DNA of 64,000 nt from Cyanobacteriota bacterium (GTDB lineage Bacteria; Cyanobacteriota; Cyanobacteriia; CACIAM-69d), in assembly GCA_022402445.1 (NCBI GenBank), contig JAKRSF010000003.1, forward strand, positions 62,001 through 126,000. Direction: 5' to 3'. The notes beneath the pieces were generated by a model. It did not search any database. It was not told the origin of the DNA and worked only from the letters and a program-made list of their open reading frames with translations. A program made the position numbers and the translations under genes. How positions within the stretch are numbered: position 1 is the stretch's first letter; each line of letters starts with the position of its first letter. Below are positions 8,173 through 15,710 of the stretch, piece after piece.

Positions 8173-9612
8173 ATGGCCGACCTCTTCGCCCCCCGCCACC
8201 CGCGCATTGCCGTCCCCACCGCGATCGCCACGGACCCCAACTTCAACGTCCAACCGGGCACCGGCCTCGATGGGGTCGTCGGCATCGGCACCACCGACGG
8301 CGACATTCTCTGCTCCGGTGCCCTCCTGCTCTCCGGCCGCCACATCCTCACCGCCGCCCACTGCTTCAACGACGATCGCGATCGGCCCAACCTCAGCCCC
8401 GACCCCAGCATCTACCAAGTCACCTTCAACCTACCCAGCGGCCTCGCCCGCCTGCCCGTCCAGCGCATCTTCATCCACCCCGACTGGCGCGCCGACCCCG
8501 ACTCCAACAGCGACATCGCCATCCTCGAACTGGCCACCACCGCCCCCGACGCCGCCGATCGCTACGACCTCTACCGCGACTTTAACGAAGTGGGCCAAAC
8601 CGTCCGTCGGGTGGGCTGGGGGGCCGCCGGCACCGGCCAAGGGGGCGAACTGGCCGACAGCTCCGCAGTCCAGCGCACCGGCCTCAATCGCTACGACGCC
8701 CTTGGGGACGTATTCAACCGTAACCCCGGCGCCCGGGTCATCCCCGGCACCCAACTGGCCTACGACTTCGACAACGGCCAGGTCCAAAACGACGCCCTCG
8801 GACGCCAGTACGGCCTCAACGACCTGGGCTTCGGATTTCAAGAAGTGGGCGTAGCGCGGGGCGACTCCGGCGGGCCGGGGCTCATTGGCAACCGCATCGC
8901 AGGCATCGTGTCCTACGGCTTCAGCCCCACGGCGGCAGGCGTGGATGTCACCCGCGCCAATGACACCAGCTTTGGCGAAATCTTTGCCGATACGCGGGTG
9001 TCCGCCTTCGCCCCCTGGATTGACACCACCCTGGCGCAGGCCAACGCGGGCAATGATTTCCGGGTGGGCACCAGCCGCGCCGATACGCTCTACGGCAACC
9101 GGGGCAATGACACCCTCTCGGGCCTCGGGGGCAACGATGCGCTCTTTGGGGGCCGGGATAACGACATCCTGACGGGGGACGGGGGCGATGATGTGCTCTA
9201 CGGCAACCGGGAGGCGGACATTCTCGACGGCGGCGAGGGCAACGATACGCTCTTGGGCGGCCAGGACAATGACACGCTGATCGGTGCGGCGGGGAATGAT
9301 GTCCTCAGCGGCGATTTTGGCCAGGATTTGCTGGTGGGGGGGCCGGGGGCAGATGTTTTTGTCCTGAATCCGGCGACGGCTACGGTGGATCTGGCCCAGG
9401 CGGATATTGTGGCGGATTTTAGTGGCGTTGAGGGGGATGTCCTGGCGATCGCGGGGGGGCTGACGGGGGCGGATCTGGATCTAACCCTGGGGGGATTTAA
9501 TGGGGTCGGCGGCACGGCGGTGCGGGTGCGGGCCACGGGGGCGGCGATCGCCTTTGTGAATGGGGCGAATCCGGCGGATGTGGCGGGGCGCGTGATCCCG
9601 TGGCTCGGCTAG
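8173..9612 (+). CDS. Trypsin-like serine protease with C-terminal RTX repeats
   Basis: 479 residues. The N-terminal chymotrypsin-fold domain has the full catalytic triad: His63 in LTAAHCFND, Asp114 in SNSDIAIL, and Ser232 in RGDSGGPG. Residues about 300-390 carry hemolysin-type Ca-binding nonapeptides (for example GNRGNDTLSGLGGNDALFGG, LDGGEGNDTLLGG), followed by a short beta-rich C-terminal segment. There is no Sec signal peptide, which together with the RTX repeats suggests type I secretion (inference). No T1SS genes are adjacent. The last 13 bases overlap the next gene, a signal-peptidase-like protein. Confidence 0.87.
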   Translation: MADLFAPRHPRIAVPTAIATDPNFNVQPGTGLDGVVGIGTTDGDILCSGALLLSGRHILTAAHCFNDDRDRPNLSPDPSIYQVTFNLPSGLARLPVQRIFIHPDWRADPDSNSDIAILELATTAPDAADRYDLYRDFNEVGQTVRRVGWGAAGTGQGGELADSSAVQRTGLNRYDALGDVFNRNPGARVIPGTQLAYDFDNGQVQNDALGRQYGLNDLGFGFQEVGVARGDSGGPGLIGNRIAGIVSYGFSPTAAGVDVTRANDTSFGEIFADTRVSAFAPWIDTTLAQANAGNDFRVGTSRADTLYGNRGNDTLSGLGGNDALFGGRDNDILTGDGGDDVLYGNREADILDGGEGNDTLLGGQDNDTLIGAAGNDVLSGDFGQDLLVGGPGADVFVLNPATATVDLAQADIVADFSGVEGDVLAIAGGLTGADLDLTLGGFNGVGGTAVRVRATGAAIAFVNGANPADVAGRVIPWLG

Positions 9613-9980
9613 GCGCTTGGCTTCCCCTGCGGGCGTCATCCCTGGGGGATTGGGGTGCTTTTTTGATCGGGCGGCGATCGCTGGTGGCGGTGGTGGGCCG
9701 TTCCATGGAGCCGACCTTGGCACCGGGCGATCGCGTGTGGGTGGATCGGCGGGCCTATGGCGATCGCGAGCCGGAGCCGGGGGAGATTGTGCTGATGCGG
9801 CGGCCCGACCAGCCGGACCAGGTGTTGATTAAGCGGGCGATCGCCCCCAGTGCTTCCCCCGGCGATTCTTCCGGCTTTTGGATCGTGCTGGGGGACAACG
9901 CCGCCGCAAGCACCGACAGTCGCCACTTTGGGCCGGTCCCGCGATCGCACCTGCTCGGTCAGGTGGTCAGCCGCCTCTAA
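9600..9980 (+). CDS. sodX: S26-family peptidase, nickel-SOD maturation type
   Basis: 126 residues, GTG start at 9600 inside the end of the preceding gene. It has the S26 signal-peptidase catalytic pair: Ser35 in GRSMEPTLAPGD and Lys78 in QVLIKRA, then box WIVLGDNAAASTDSRHFGPV. The small size, lack of a long membrane anchor and this last box resemble the nickel-type superoxide dismutase maturation protease (SodX), which trims the propeptide of Ni-SOD so that the N-terminal His can bind nickel. No Ni-SOD gene (sodN) is in the window, so the substrate is inferred. A generic signal peptidase is the alternative. Confidence 0.7.
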   Translation: MARLGAWLPLRASSLGDWGAFLIGRRSLVAVVGRSMEPTLAPGDRVWVDRRAYGDREPEPGEIVLMRRPDQPDQVLIKRAIAPSASPGDSSGFWIVLGDNAAASTDSRHFGPVPRSHLLGQVVSRL

Positions 9981-9991
9981 ACATTTCCCTG

Positions 9992-10111
9992 CCGTAGGGG
10001 TTGGGTCTCTCAACCCGAGCCCGAGGGATCACCACAGCCCCCTTCAAGGTTCGGCAGATCACGGGTTGCGAGTGATCGCAGGGGCTGGGCGGAGAAACCC
10101 CGCCCCTACGG
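9992..10111. repeat. MITE-like palindromic element
   Basis: A 120-base non-coding block bounded by inverted CCGTAGGGG and CCCCTACGG. Inside are smaller hairpins: GGGTTG...CAACCC near the left end and GGGCGG...CCCGCCC near the right end. It fills the gap between convergent genes. Palindromic blocks with such ends are frequent non-autonomous repeats in cyanobacterial intergenic DNA; copy number elsewhere cannot be judged here. Confidence 0.55.
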
Positions 10112-10167
10112 ATAATCGGTTGAGAGAACGGGAAAATCAGGGTTTCAGGGCATTTTGCCGACATTCC

Positions 10168-10392
10168 CTAGGGCGTCCGTTGCAGATCGGCGCGCTCCTC
10201 CGGCACGATCGCCCCTTCCACCGGGCAGACTTGCAGGCAGATGCCGCAGTCAATGCAGGTTTTGAAATCAATCCAGTACCAGCCGGTGCCCTTTTTGTTC
10301 TTGCCCGGTCCCTCGTGGATGCAGGCGACGGGGCACGCTTCTACGCAGTCGGCGATGCCTTCGCAGGTGTTGGTAACGATGCTGTGTGCCAT
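10168..10392 (-). CDS. Bacterial-type ferredoxin, two Fe-S clusters
   Basis: 74 residues, ATG at 10392. The first cysteine group is in TCEGIADCVEACPVACI and the second is the canonical 4Fe-4S motif CIDCGICLQVCP. A conserved GTGWYWIDF lies between them, and VPEERADLQRTP ends the protein. It resembles the small cyanobacterial bacterial-type ferredoxins distinct from the 2Fe-2S photosynthetic PetF. It is a soluble electron carrier with unknown partner. It is transcribed toward the 120-base palindromic element, and a terminator-like hairpin for hisZ lies just upstream of its start. Confidence 0.88.
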   Translation of the reverse strand: MAHSIVTNTCEGIADCVEACPVACIHEGPGKNKKGTGWYWIDFKTCIDCGICLQVCPVEGAIVPEERADLQRTP

Positions 10393-10431
10393 GGCGGGTT
10401 GCTACTTCTGCCTAAACTGGGCCTAAACCTT

Positions 10432-10480
10432 AAAAAAAACGCTTCTCTCTCGGGGCCGACCGGGGCCGGTCCAGCGTTTT
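10432..10480 (-). terminator. Intrinsic terminator downstream of hisZ
   Basis: On the minus strand, AAAACGCT pairs with AGCGTTTT across a GC-rich loop that itself contains GGACCGGCCCCGGTC. The hairpin is followed by a run of eight T. It sits just past the hisZ stop and before the ferredoxin start, the expected place for a rho-independent terminator. Confidence 0.65.
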
Positions 10481-10521
10481 AGTCTAGCGCGCGGCCTGGG
10501 TCGCCATGGCGATCGCCTCAC

Positions 10522-11742
10522 CTATACCGTTTCTGAAGTCACCTGACCGTCCGCGTCTACCCAGGCGATCGCGGCAATGCGTCGCTGCTTGGCCCGGTCC
10601 CGGATGGCTTCCGGCGGATCTTGAGCTTTTAGATCCAGCTCCACCCGCACCAGGCGATCCGGCGTTTGGCGCAAAGTCTGGGCATGGGCAAAGGCCGCCC
10701 CCAACGCTTGGGGCGATCGCGGCACCACCAGCCAATCGGTCGCCGGGGTTTGTTGGGGCAGGCGATCGCCCTTCAGGAGCACCTGATGCAGCGGCTCCAG
10801 ATTCAGGCCAAAGCCAATGCCGGGATAGCTCTTGCCCTCGGGATCGTAGACCCCCAACAGGCGATCGTAGCGGCCCCCCTGGCCCAGGCGCTGATGGACC
10901 GTCGCGCCGCCGCTGATGGCCTCGAACACAATGCCCGTGTAGTAATCAAAGGTCTGCACCAGGCTCAGATCCAGCACCAACGGCAGCGATCGCCCCGCCG
11001 CCGTCCCCAGCAGATCCACCAAATTTTTCAGATCCGTCACCCGTTGCCGCTGGGCCTCCGTCAGGTCCAGGGCCGCCACCCGTTCGAGCACCGCCGCCGG
11101 TTCCCCCCGCAGGTCAAACAGGGCGATCGCCCGCGCCCGCAACGTCGGCGGCAACTCCAGGGCCTCTAGACCCACGCGATCGAGATTCACCAGGGCCGTC
11201 CGCACGCGATCGCGCATCGGCTGCGGGAACGGTTCCAGGAGCGATCGCGTCAGCCCCGCCTCCCCCATCAGCAGGTGCCAATCTTCTAAACCCACCGCAT
11301 CCAGGCAGTCCGCCAGCAGCAGCACCGCCTCCGCATCTGCGATCGCCCCGCCGCAGCCCAGCAACTCCATCCCCGCCTGGAAAAACTCCCGCTGGCGCGA
11401 CGGCCCCGATCGCCCCGGATCCCGGAACACATTGGCAATGTAGTACAGCCGCTGGGGATGGGTCACCGCCGCCATCCGCGTCACCGCCGCCCGCGCGATC
11501 GAAGCCGTCAGCTCCGGACGCAAACCCAGCGACCCCTCCTCCCCATCGGGAATCGAAATAATCGTGCGGCGCTCCACCGCCCCCCCCGCCAGCAGCGTCT
11601 CCACCCGCTCCACCGTCGAGGTCACGATCCACTGGTAGCCCCAGCGGTGGAACACCTCCTGTAGGCGGGTTTCAATCCAGTGCTTTTGCGCCACATCCAG
11701 GGGCAGCAGATCCCGCGCACCGACGGGAGGTTGATAGGTCAT
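10522..11742 (-). CDS. hisZ: ATP phosphoribosyltransferase regulatory subunit HisZ
   Basis: 406 residues with the class II tRNA-synthetase-like fold of HisZ. Visible markers are the start YQPPVGARDLLPLDVAQK, motif 2 region LGLRPELTASIARAAVTRM, IANVFRDPGRSGPSRQREFFQAGMELLG, and motif 3-like GGRYDRLLGVYD...PGIGFGLNLE. HisZ joins the short HisG to form the active first enzyme of histidine synthesis. It differs from true HisRS in lacking the anticodon-binding domain and in length. ATG at 11742. hisG is not in the window, as is usual for scattered cyanobacterial his genes. A terminator follows it. Confidence 0.92.
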   Translation of the reverse strand: MTYQPPVGARDLLPLDVAQKHWIETRLQEVFHRWGYQWIVTSTVERVETLLAGGAVERRTIISIPDGEEGSLGLRPELTASIARAAVTRMAAVTHPQRLYYIANVFRDPGRSGPSRQREFFQAGMELLGCGGAIADAEAVLLLADCLDAVGLEDWHLLMGEAGLTRSLLEPFPQPMRDRVRTALVNLDRVGLEALELPPTLRARAIALFDLRGEPAAVLERVAALDLTEAQRQRVTDLKNLVDLLGTAAGRSLPLVLDLSLVQTFDYYTGIVFEAISGGATVHQRLGQGGRYDRLLGVYDPEGKSYPGIGFGLNLEPLHQVLLKGDRLPQQTPATDWLVVPRSPQALGAAFAHAQTLRQTPDRLVRVELDLKAQDPPEAIRDRAKQRRIAAIAWVDADGQVTSETV

Positions 11743-11813
11743 GGTTGATTCAACAAGGAGGACGGCGGACAGATGGACTCAGCCACCGGGAGTTGGGGAC
11801 GCGACTACTTCAC

Positions 11814-12767
11814 TTACTTCTTGCGTCCGAACAGGCCCCCGAATAGCCCCCCAGATTTTCCCTTATCCTGGGCCGCCTGCTGCGCTGCCTTGGTGCCGGT
11901 TTGGCCCCCCTTCGCCGTTTGCCCCTGGCCGCTGCTGCCTAAACGCCGATCCAATTCCCGTTTCGCCGCGATCGCGATCGCATTGGTCGGCTCCAGGGCT
12001 AGGGCGCGGGACAGGTGAACCTTCGCGAGGGTATTTTGGTTTTGCTCCAGATAGCTCTTGCCCAACAGCGCATGGCATGGGGCGCTATTGCCATCCCGTT
12101 TGAGGGCCTCCTTCAGTTCATGGACCGCCATGGCCGTCTGGCCCTTCGTCAGCAGTTCCTGCGCCCGCCGCAAGGATCCTTCAATTTCTAACGCCAGAGC
12201 ATTATTCGCATTGGTCGCCGCCGCCGGAGCCGGTGCCGCCGGGGCTGCTGGCCGTGGAGCCGCGATCGCCGCCGCCGGAGCCGCCCCCTTCGTACCCACC
12301 CGGGACAGGTAGGCCAAATTGAACTCACTGGCCTCGGCAATGCGCGCCATCACCTCCGCCAAAACCCCATACTGCTGCGCCGCCAGCGATCGCAACTGCT
12401 GCACATACACCTGCTCAAAATTAGCCGCTGTCGTCATCTGACGCGCCACATCACTGGCAATCTGAATGCGCCCCATCTGCTGCGGCAGCCGCCCCGCCAC
12501 CGTCCGCAGCACCACCTCATGATCCTGGCGCTTCGCCGCATTCGAGAGGGTGGCATAGGCCGGATTCACCAGCTTAGACATCAACTGTTTCGCCAATTCC
12601 TTTTCCTTCGGATCCGTGGCGGGGCAGGTGTCCGGATGCAGGAGCGGCGCAATCTGCAAATAGCGCTGGCGCACGGCTTTGGGATCGCTATTGAGGGGGA
12701 TTCCCAGAATGGCGTGGTGGTCGGTCACCGATAGGGCAAACAAACCCCGAACAATCTCAAAGGACAT
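11814..12767 (-). CDS. DnaJ-domain and TPR protein
   Basis: 317 residues from the ATG at 12767; the frame is open 44 codons further, but that part overlaps the inositol monophosphatase gene and is non-conserved in look. Residues about 15-75 form a J-like domain (DHHAILGIPLNSDPKAVRQRYLQIAPLLHPD). The helix II-III tripeptide is HPD, as needed to stimulate Hsp70. A middle helical region leads to an Ala/Pro-rich linker (about 170-195) and TPR-like repeats (about 200-275). The C-terminus is Gly/Lys-rich (GGLFGGLFGRKK). Probably a cytoplasmic co-chaperone-like protein; client unknown. Confidence 0.82.
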   Translation of the reverse strand: MSFEIVRGLFALSVTDHHAILGIPLNSDPKAVRQRYLQIAPLLHPDTCPATDPKEKELAKQLMSKLVNPAYATLSNAAKRQDHEVVLRTVAGRLPQQMGRIQIASDVARQMTTAANFEQVYVQQLRSLAAQQYGVLAEVMARIAEASEFNLAYLSRVGTKGAAPAAAIAAPRPAAPAAPAPAAATNANNALALEIEGSLRRAQELLTKGQTAMAVHELKEALKRDGNSAPCHALLGKSYLEQNQNTLAKVHLSRALALEPTNAIAIAAKRELDRRLGSSGQGQTAKGGQTGTKAAQQAAQDKGKSGGLFGGLFGRKK

Positions 12768-12826
12768 GGCGCGCCGCTCTTTTTTTACGGGTTCTCTACT
12801 GTTTAGTGTACTTTGCTGACCTTGCC

Positions 12827-13678
12827 CTAGACGGACGGCCAGGTGCTCGGGTCTTGGCTCCAAAGGGCGATCGCGGGCACCTGGGCGAGGGCACGGCACA
12901 GGGGCTCCTGGAGGGGGCCGTTGGTGGCCACGAGGCGACCGCTGCGCACATCCACGGCGCTGCCGTCATAGGCCGTGACCTGCCCCCCGGCTTCTTCCAC
13001 CAGCACCACCCCGGCGGCAATGTCCCAAATCGACAGGCCCCGCTCCCAGTAGCCATCGAGCCGTCCGCAGGCCACGTAGGCCAGGTCCAGGGCCGCTGAG
13101 CCGCCGCGCCGGACCCCCTGGGTGAGGTGGGTGAGGTAGCAAAATTCAGCGTAGTTATTATCAGGTGTTTCGCGGCGATCGTAGGCAAACCCGGTCACCA
13201 GCAAACTCTGGGCGAGGCGATCGGCCTTTGAGACCTGGATCGGCTGACGGTTGCGGGTGGCCCCGAGGCCCTTGGCGGCGCGGAAGAGCTCCTGATGAAA
13301 CGGGTCATAGATCACGCCGATCGCGGGCACCCCTTCCACCAACAGGGCAATGGAGACGGCGGAAAAGGGATATTGATGAGCGAAGTTGGTGGTGCCATCG
13401 AGGGGATCAATCGCCCAGAGGAAGGGGCCGGAATGGTCACCGATCGCGCCGGATTCCTCCGCCAGGATGCCCACCTGGGGACAGTGGCGCTGGAGGACTT
13501 CGAGGACGGCGGCTTCGGCGGCGCGATCGGCATTGGTGACTAGATCGCCAGATCGCCCCTTTTCGTCAATTTGGGTGAGGTTGCCGCGCCAGAAGTCCAG
13601 GACGCCGCCCCCCGCCAGGGCCGCCTCCGTGGCGATGTCGAGGTAGGGTTTGAGCCGTTCCGGGGAGTCGAGGACCAT
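12827..13678 (-). CDS. Inositol monophosphatase family protein
   Basis: 283 residues. Metal-binding motif 1 is WAIDPLDGTTNFAHQYPFS (about 89-107) and motif 2 is WDIAAGVVLVEEAGG (about 215-230). LAEESGAIG supplies the upstream Glu ligand. These define the Li-sensitive Mg-dependent phosphatase family (IMPase, SuhB, some with fructose-1,6-bisphosphatase or histidinol-phosphatase activity). ATG at 13678. It lies in the minus-strand run fdx, SNase, IMPase, DnaJ with short gaps. Substrate cannot be set from sequence; inositol-1-phosphate is the default. Confidence 0.9.
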   Translation of the reverse strand: MVLDSPERLKPYLDIATEAALAGGGVLDFWRGNLTQIDEKGRSGDLVTNADRAAEAAVLEVLQRHCPQVGILAEESGAIGDHSGPFLWAIDPLDGTTNFAHQYPFSAVSIALLVEGVPAIGVIYDPFHQELFRAAKGLGATRNRQPIQVSKADRLAQSLLVTGFAYDRRETPDNNYAEFCYLTHLTQGVRRGGSAALDLAYVACGRLDGYWERGLSIWDIAAGVVLVEEAGGQVTAYDGSAVDVRSGRLVATNGPLQEPLCRALAQVPAIALWSQDPSTWPSV

Positions 13679-13691
13679 GGATGTTTATTTT

Positions 13692-14288
13692 TTAGGGATT
13701 TTGGGCGCGGAAGGCCGCTGGCGACAGGCGCAGGGGTTTGGCGGGATCCCACAGGCCCACCTCTAGTAAACGGGCGCGGCTTTGGGCGTGGTGGAGGCGA
13801 TCGGCGTATTTCAAGCCGAGGGTGCGATCGCTGACAATCGCGTGGCCGTCCGCCAAAAGCTGTTCATTAATCAACACCTCCCCGTGCCAGACATAGGCTA
13901 GCAGACGTCCGAAGCGATCGCGCGGTGCCTCATCGAATTCCAGCCACACCTGCTGACCGGCCACGCGATCGGCCAGGGCCTGTTGCGCCTGGACCCCCCA
14001 GGGATTTTGGCGCAGATCCGGCGCATCAATGCCCAACAGCCGCACCCGTTCCCGACCCTGGGGGGGCGCAGGGCGATCGCCAGTTCCAAGTCCTAGGGAT
14101 CCCGTCTCCGTCGGCGGCGATCGCAGGGTTCCAATGGGCTGAATTTCCAGGGTGTTGCCATTGGGGACGCGCTCAACCGTTGCGGCGATGCCCGTCCGCT
14201 CCACCGGCCCCACGCAGGCCCCCAGGGTCACCGAGGTCAGCAGCAGCGCGATCGCCCCCGCCAGCGGCCTCGCGATCGACCTAATCAT
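13692..14288 (-). CDS. Thermonuclease-like (SNase) lipoprotein
   Basis: 198 residues from the ATG at 14288, which overlaps the end of the ferredoxin gene by 8 bases. The N-terminus is a lipoprotein signal peptide with lipobox LGAC. The SNase fold follows: ATVERVPNGNTLEI, a Pro/Gly insert, RVRLLGIDAPDLRQNPWG, and DRFGRLLAYVWHGEVLINEQLLADGHAI. Arg in VRLLGIDAPD and in RDRFGRLLAYV match catalytic positions. The usual DGDT is NGNT here, so a calcium-ligand Asp is replaced by Asn; activity may be reduced. Predicted membrane-anchored periplasmic or surface nuclease. Confidence 0.85.
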   Translation of the reverse strand: MIRSIARPLAGAIALLLTSVTLGACVGPVERTGIAATVERVPNGNTLEIQPIGTLRSPPTETGSLGLGTGDRPAPPQGRERVRLLGIDAPDLRQNPWGVQAQQALADRVAGQQVWLEFDEAPRDRFGRLLAYVWHGEVLINEQLLADGHAIVSDRTLGLKYADRLHHAQSRARLLEVGLWDPAKPLRLSPAAFRAQNP

Positions 14289-14667
14289 CCTCAAGGGGCA
14301 GCCCAAACCTCACCTTGCCCCGGCCAAAGTAGCGCCCGAACTGCTGCTCATAGACCTCATCCTCATCCTGGGTTTCCACCTCCAGATCCGATCGCGCATA
14401 GCTCACGCACAGGAGCGCATAGCCCTTCGCCCGCAGGTCCGGCGACAAACCCATGGCCTCCGGCTGCTCCAACTCCCCCTTGATCACCCGCACGGCGCAG
14501 GCGGTGCAGGCCCCGTTGCGGCAGGAATAGGGCAGCGTCGCCCCCTGATTTTCCGCCGTCTGGAGGATGTAGCGATCCTCCGGCACACGCACTTCAAAGG
14601 TTTTGCCCGCCTGCCGGTGGCGGATGCGGACGGTATGTTGGATTGCGCTCGGTTCGATCGCGGCCAT
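14281..14667 (-). CDS. Plant-type 2Fe-2S ferredoxin with C-terminal extension
   Basis: 128 residues from the ATG at 14667. The 2Fe-2S binding pattern is YSCRNGACTACAVRVIKG (C-x4-C-x2-C) with the distant fourth Cys in YALLCVSYARSDLEVETQDEDEVYEQQFG. Compared with PetF (about 97 residues) it has a C-terminal extension of about 25 residues ending in GRYFGRGKVRFGLPLEDD. Such longer ferredoxins are conserved in cyanobacteria as PetF-distinct electron carriers. The 3' end overlaps the SNase gene start by 8 bases, suggesting co-transcription. Confidence 0.88.
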   Translation of the reverse strand: MAAIEPSAIQHTVRIRHRQAGKTFEVRVPEDRYILQTAENQGATLPYSCRNGACTACAVRVIKGELEQPEAMGLSPDLRAKGYALLCVSYARSDLEVETQDEDEVYEQQFGRYFGRGKVRFGLPLEDD

Positions 14668-14880
14668 GGCAGCACTTCGCAAGGATGGGTTCAGGGGGGC
14701 ATCGGCCCCGTGCAGGGTTGATCTTACCGCCTGCCCCGGAGGCCCGAACGGTGGAATTGGTAAAAGGGGTTTTCAGGAGGGCTCACCCCTGCTACTGTAT
14801 TAATTCTGGTACGCCACCCGCGCCCGTTTGACGGCCATTTGCCCGAGAATCGGCGGCGACGGCATGGCAAAACCCCATCT

Positions 14881-14967
14881 GGAGAGATGGCCGAGCGGTT
14901 GAAGGCGCAGCACTGGAAATGCTGTTCAGGGGCAACCTTGACGAGGGTTCGAATCCCTCTCTCTCCG
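14881..14967 (+). tRNA. tRNA-Ser(GGA)
   Basis: 87-nt cloverleaf: acceptor GGAGAGA pairs with TCTCTCC, discriminator G. The anticodon stem CAGCA/TGCTG holds loop CTGGAAA with anticodon GGA. A long variable arm typical of tRNA-Ser precedes the T-loop GGTTCGAATCC. CCA is not encoded. A palindromic repeat element starts about 26 bases downstream. Confidence 0.95.
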
Positions 14968-14992
14968 TTTTTATTCCCAAAACAAACATGGG

Positions 14993-15188
14993 CGGTAGGG
15001 TGCGTTCGCCACGGGTGATTTTCACCGGGATTTGGTTAATGCGAACGCACCGCCCCCTCTGGATGTTCTGGGTCGGCATGGGTGATCGTGTTGATAGGCT
15101 TGGCGATCGCGTGGATTTGGGGTGGGTCGGTGCGTTCGGAGAACGGGCGCGATCGCGTTGAGCGAGACAGGGCCGAACGCACCCTACC
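14993..15188. repeat. Composite palindromic repeat, GGTGCGTTCG family
   Basis: A non-coding block bounded by GGTAGGGTGCGTTCG on the left and its inverse CGAACGCACCCTACC on the right. It contains two inner palindromes: GTGCGTTCGC...GCGAACGCAC at about 15000-15050, and GGTGCGTTCGG...CCGAACGCACC at 15129-15183. The second has a close relative at 48727-48783, including the central CGCGATCGCG and the right flank CTACC. It appears to be a dispersed non-autonomous element lying just behind a tRNA gene. Confidence 0.65.
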
Positions 15189-15236
15189 AGTGTTTTGCCA
15201 ATTATTGAATTATCCATGGACGGTGATGGGTTTGGC

Positions 15237-15692
15237 CTAGCTCTCCCCAGGGTCTAGGTGGATTCGGGGGAGGGGTGGCGCTGCGATCGCGTCTTCCTCA
15301 GATCCAGATTCAGACCCGGATTTGCGCAACCCCAGGGCGATCGCGAGGGGCTCCACCTGATCTTCCCCGTGGGTTTGGAGGGCCATTAGGAGCGCTTGGG
15401 CTTCGGACAGAAGGGTTTGCACCTGGATGCCGCCGTAGCAGCCGCGATCGTCCCAGGGGGTTTTGGCGAGGCGTCCCATGCCCTCCCCGAGCAAAATCGC
15501 CGCGCCGCGCCAGTTGAGATTACTGAGGTGGTAAATGCCCACGGCGATCTGCAAGATGCCTTGATAAAAAGTTTTGTCCGGGTTGACCGCCTCGATCCAC
15601 AGGGCTTCGAGGGTGTCGTGGCATTGGTAAAATTCGCCGCCGTTGAATTGCTCGACGGCGCTCCAAAATTCGGGCGGTTGGGGGTCTTCCAT
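15237..15692 (-). CDS. DUF309 domain protein
   Basis: 151 residues from the ATG at 15692. The DUF309 signature is plain: FNGGEFYQCHDTLEALWIEA followed by FYQGILQIAVGIYHLSNLNWRGAAILLGEG. The His and Glu residues in these helices are the conserved set of the family, an all-helical fold of unknown function. The last 40 residues are a Ser/Glu-rich tail not typical of the family core. It lies 18 bases downstream of the DUF58 gene on the same strand, so the two are probably one transcript. Confidence 0.88.
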   Translation of the reverse strand: MEDPQPPEFWSAVEQFNGGEFYQCHDTLEALWIEAVNPDKTFYQGILQIAVGIYHLSNLNWRGAAILLGEGMGRLAKTPWDDRGCYGGIQVQTLLSEAQALLMALQTHGEDQVEPLAIALGLRKSGSESGSEEDAIAAPPLPRIHLDPGES

Positions 15693-15710
15693 GGGGCGGG
15701 ACAATCAAAC

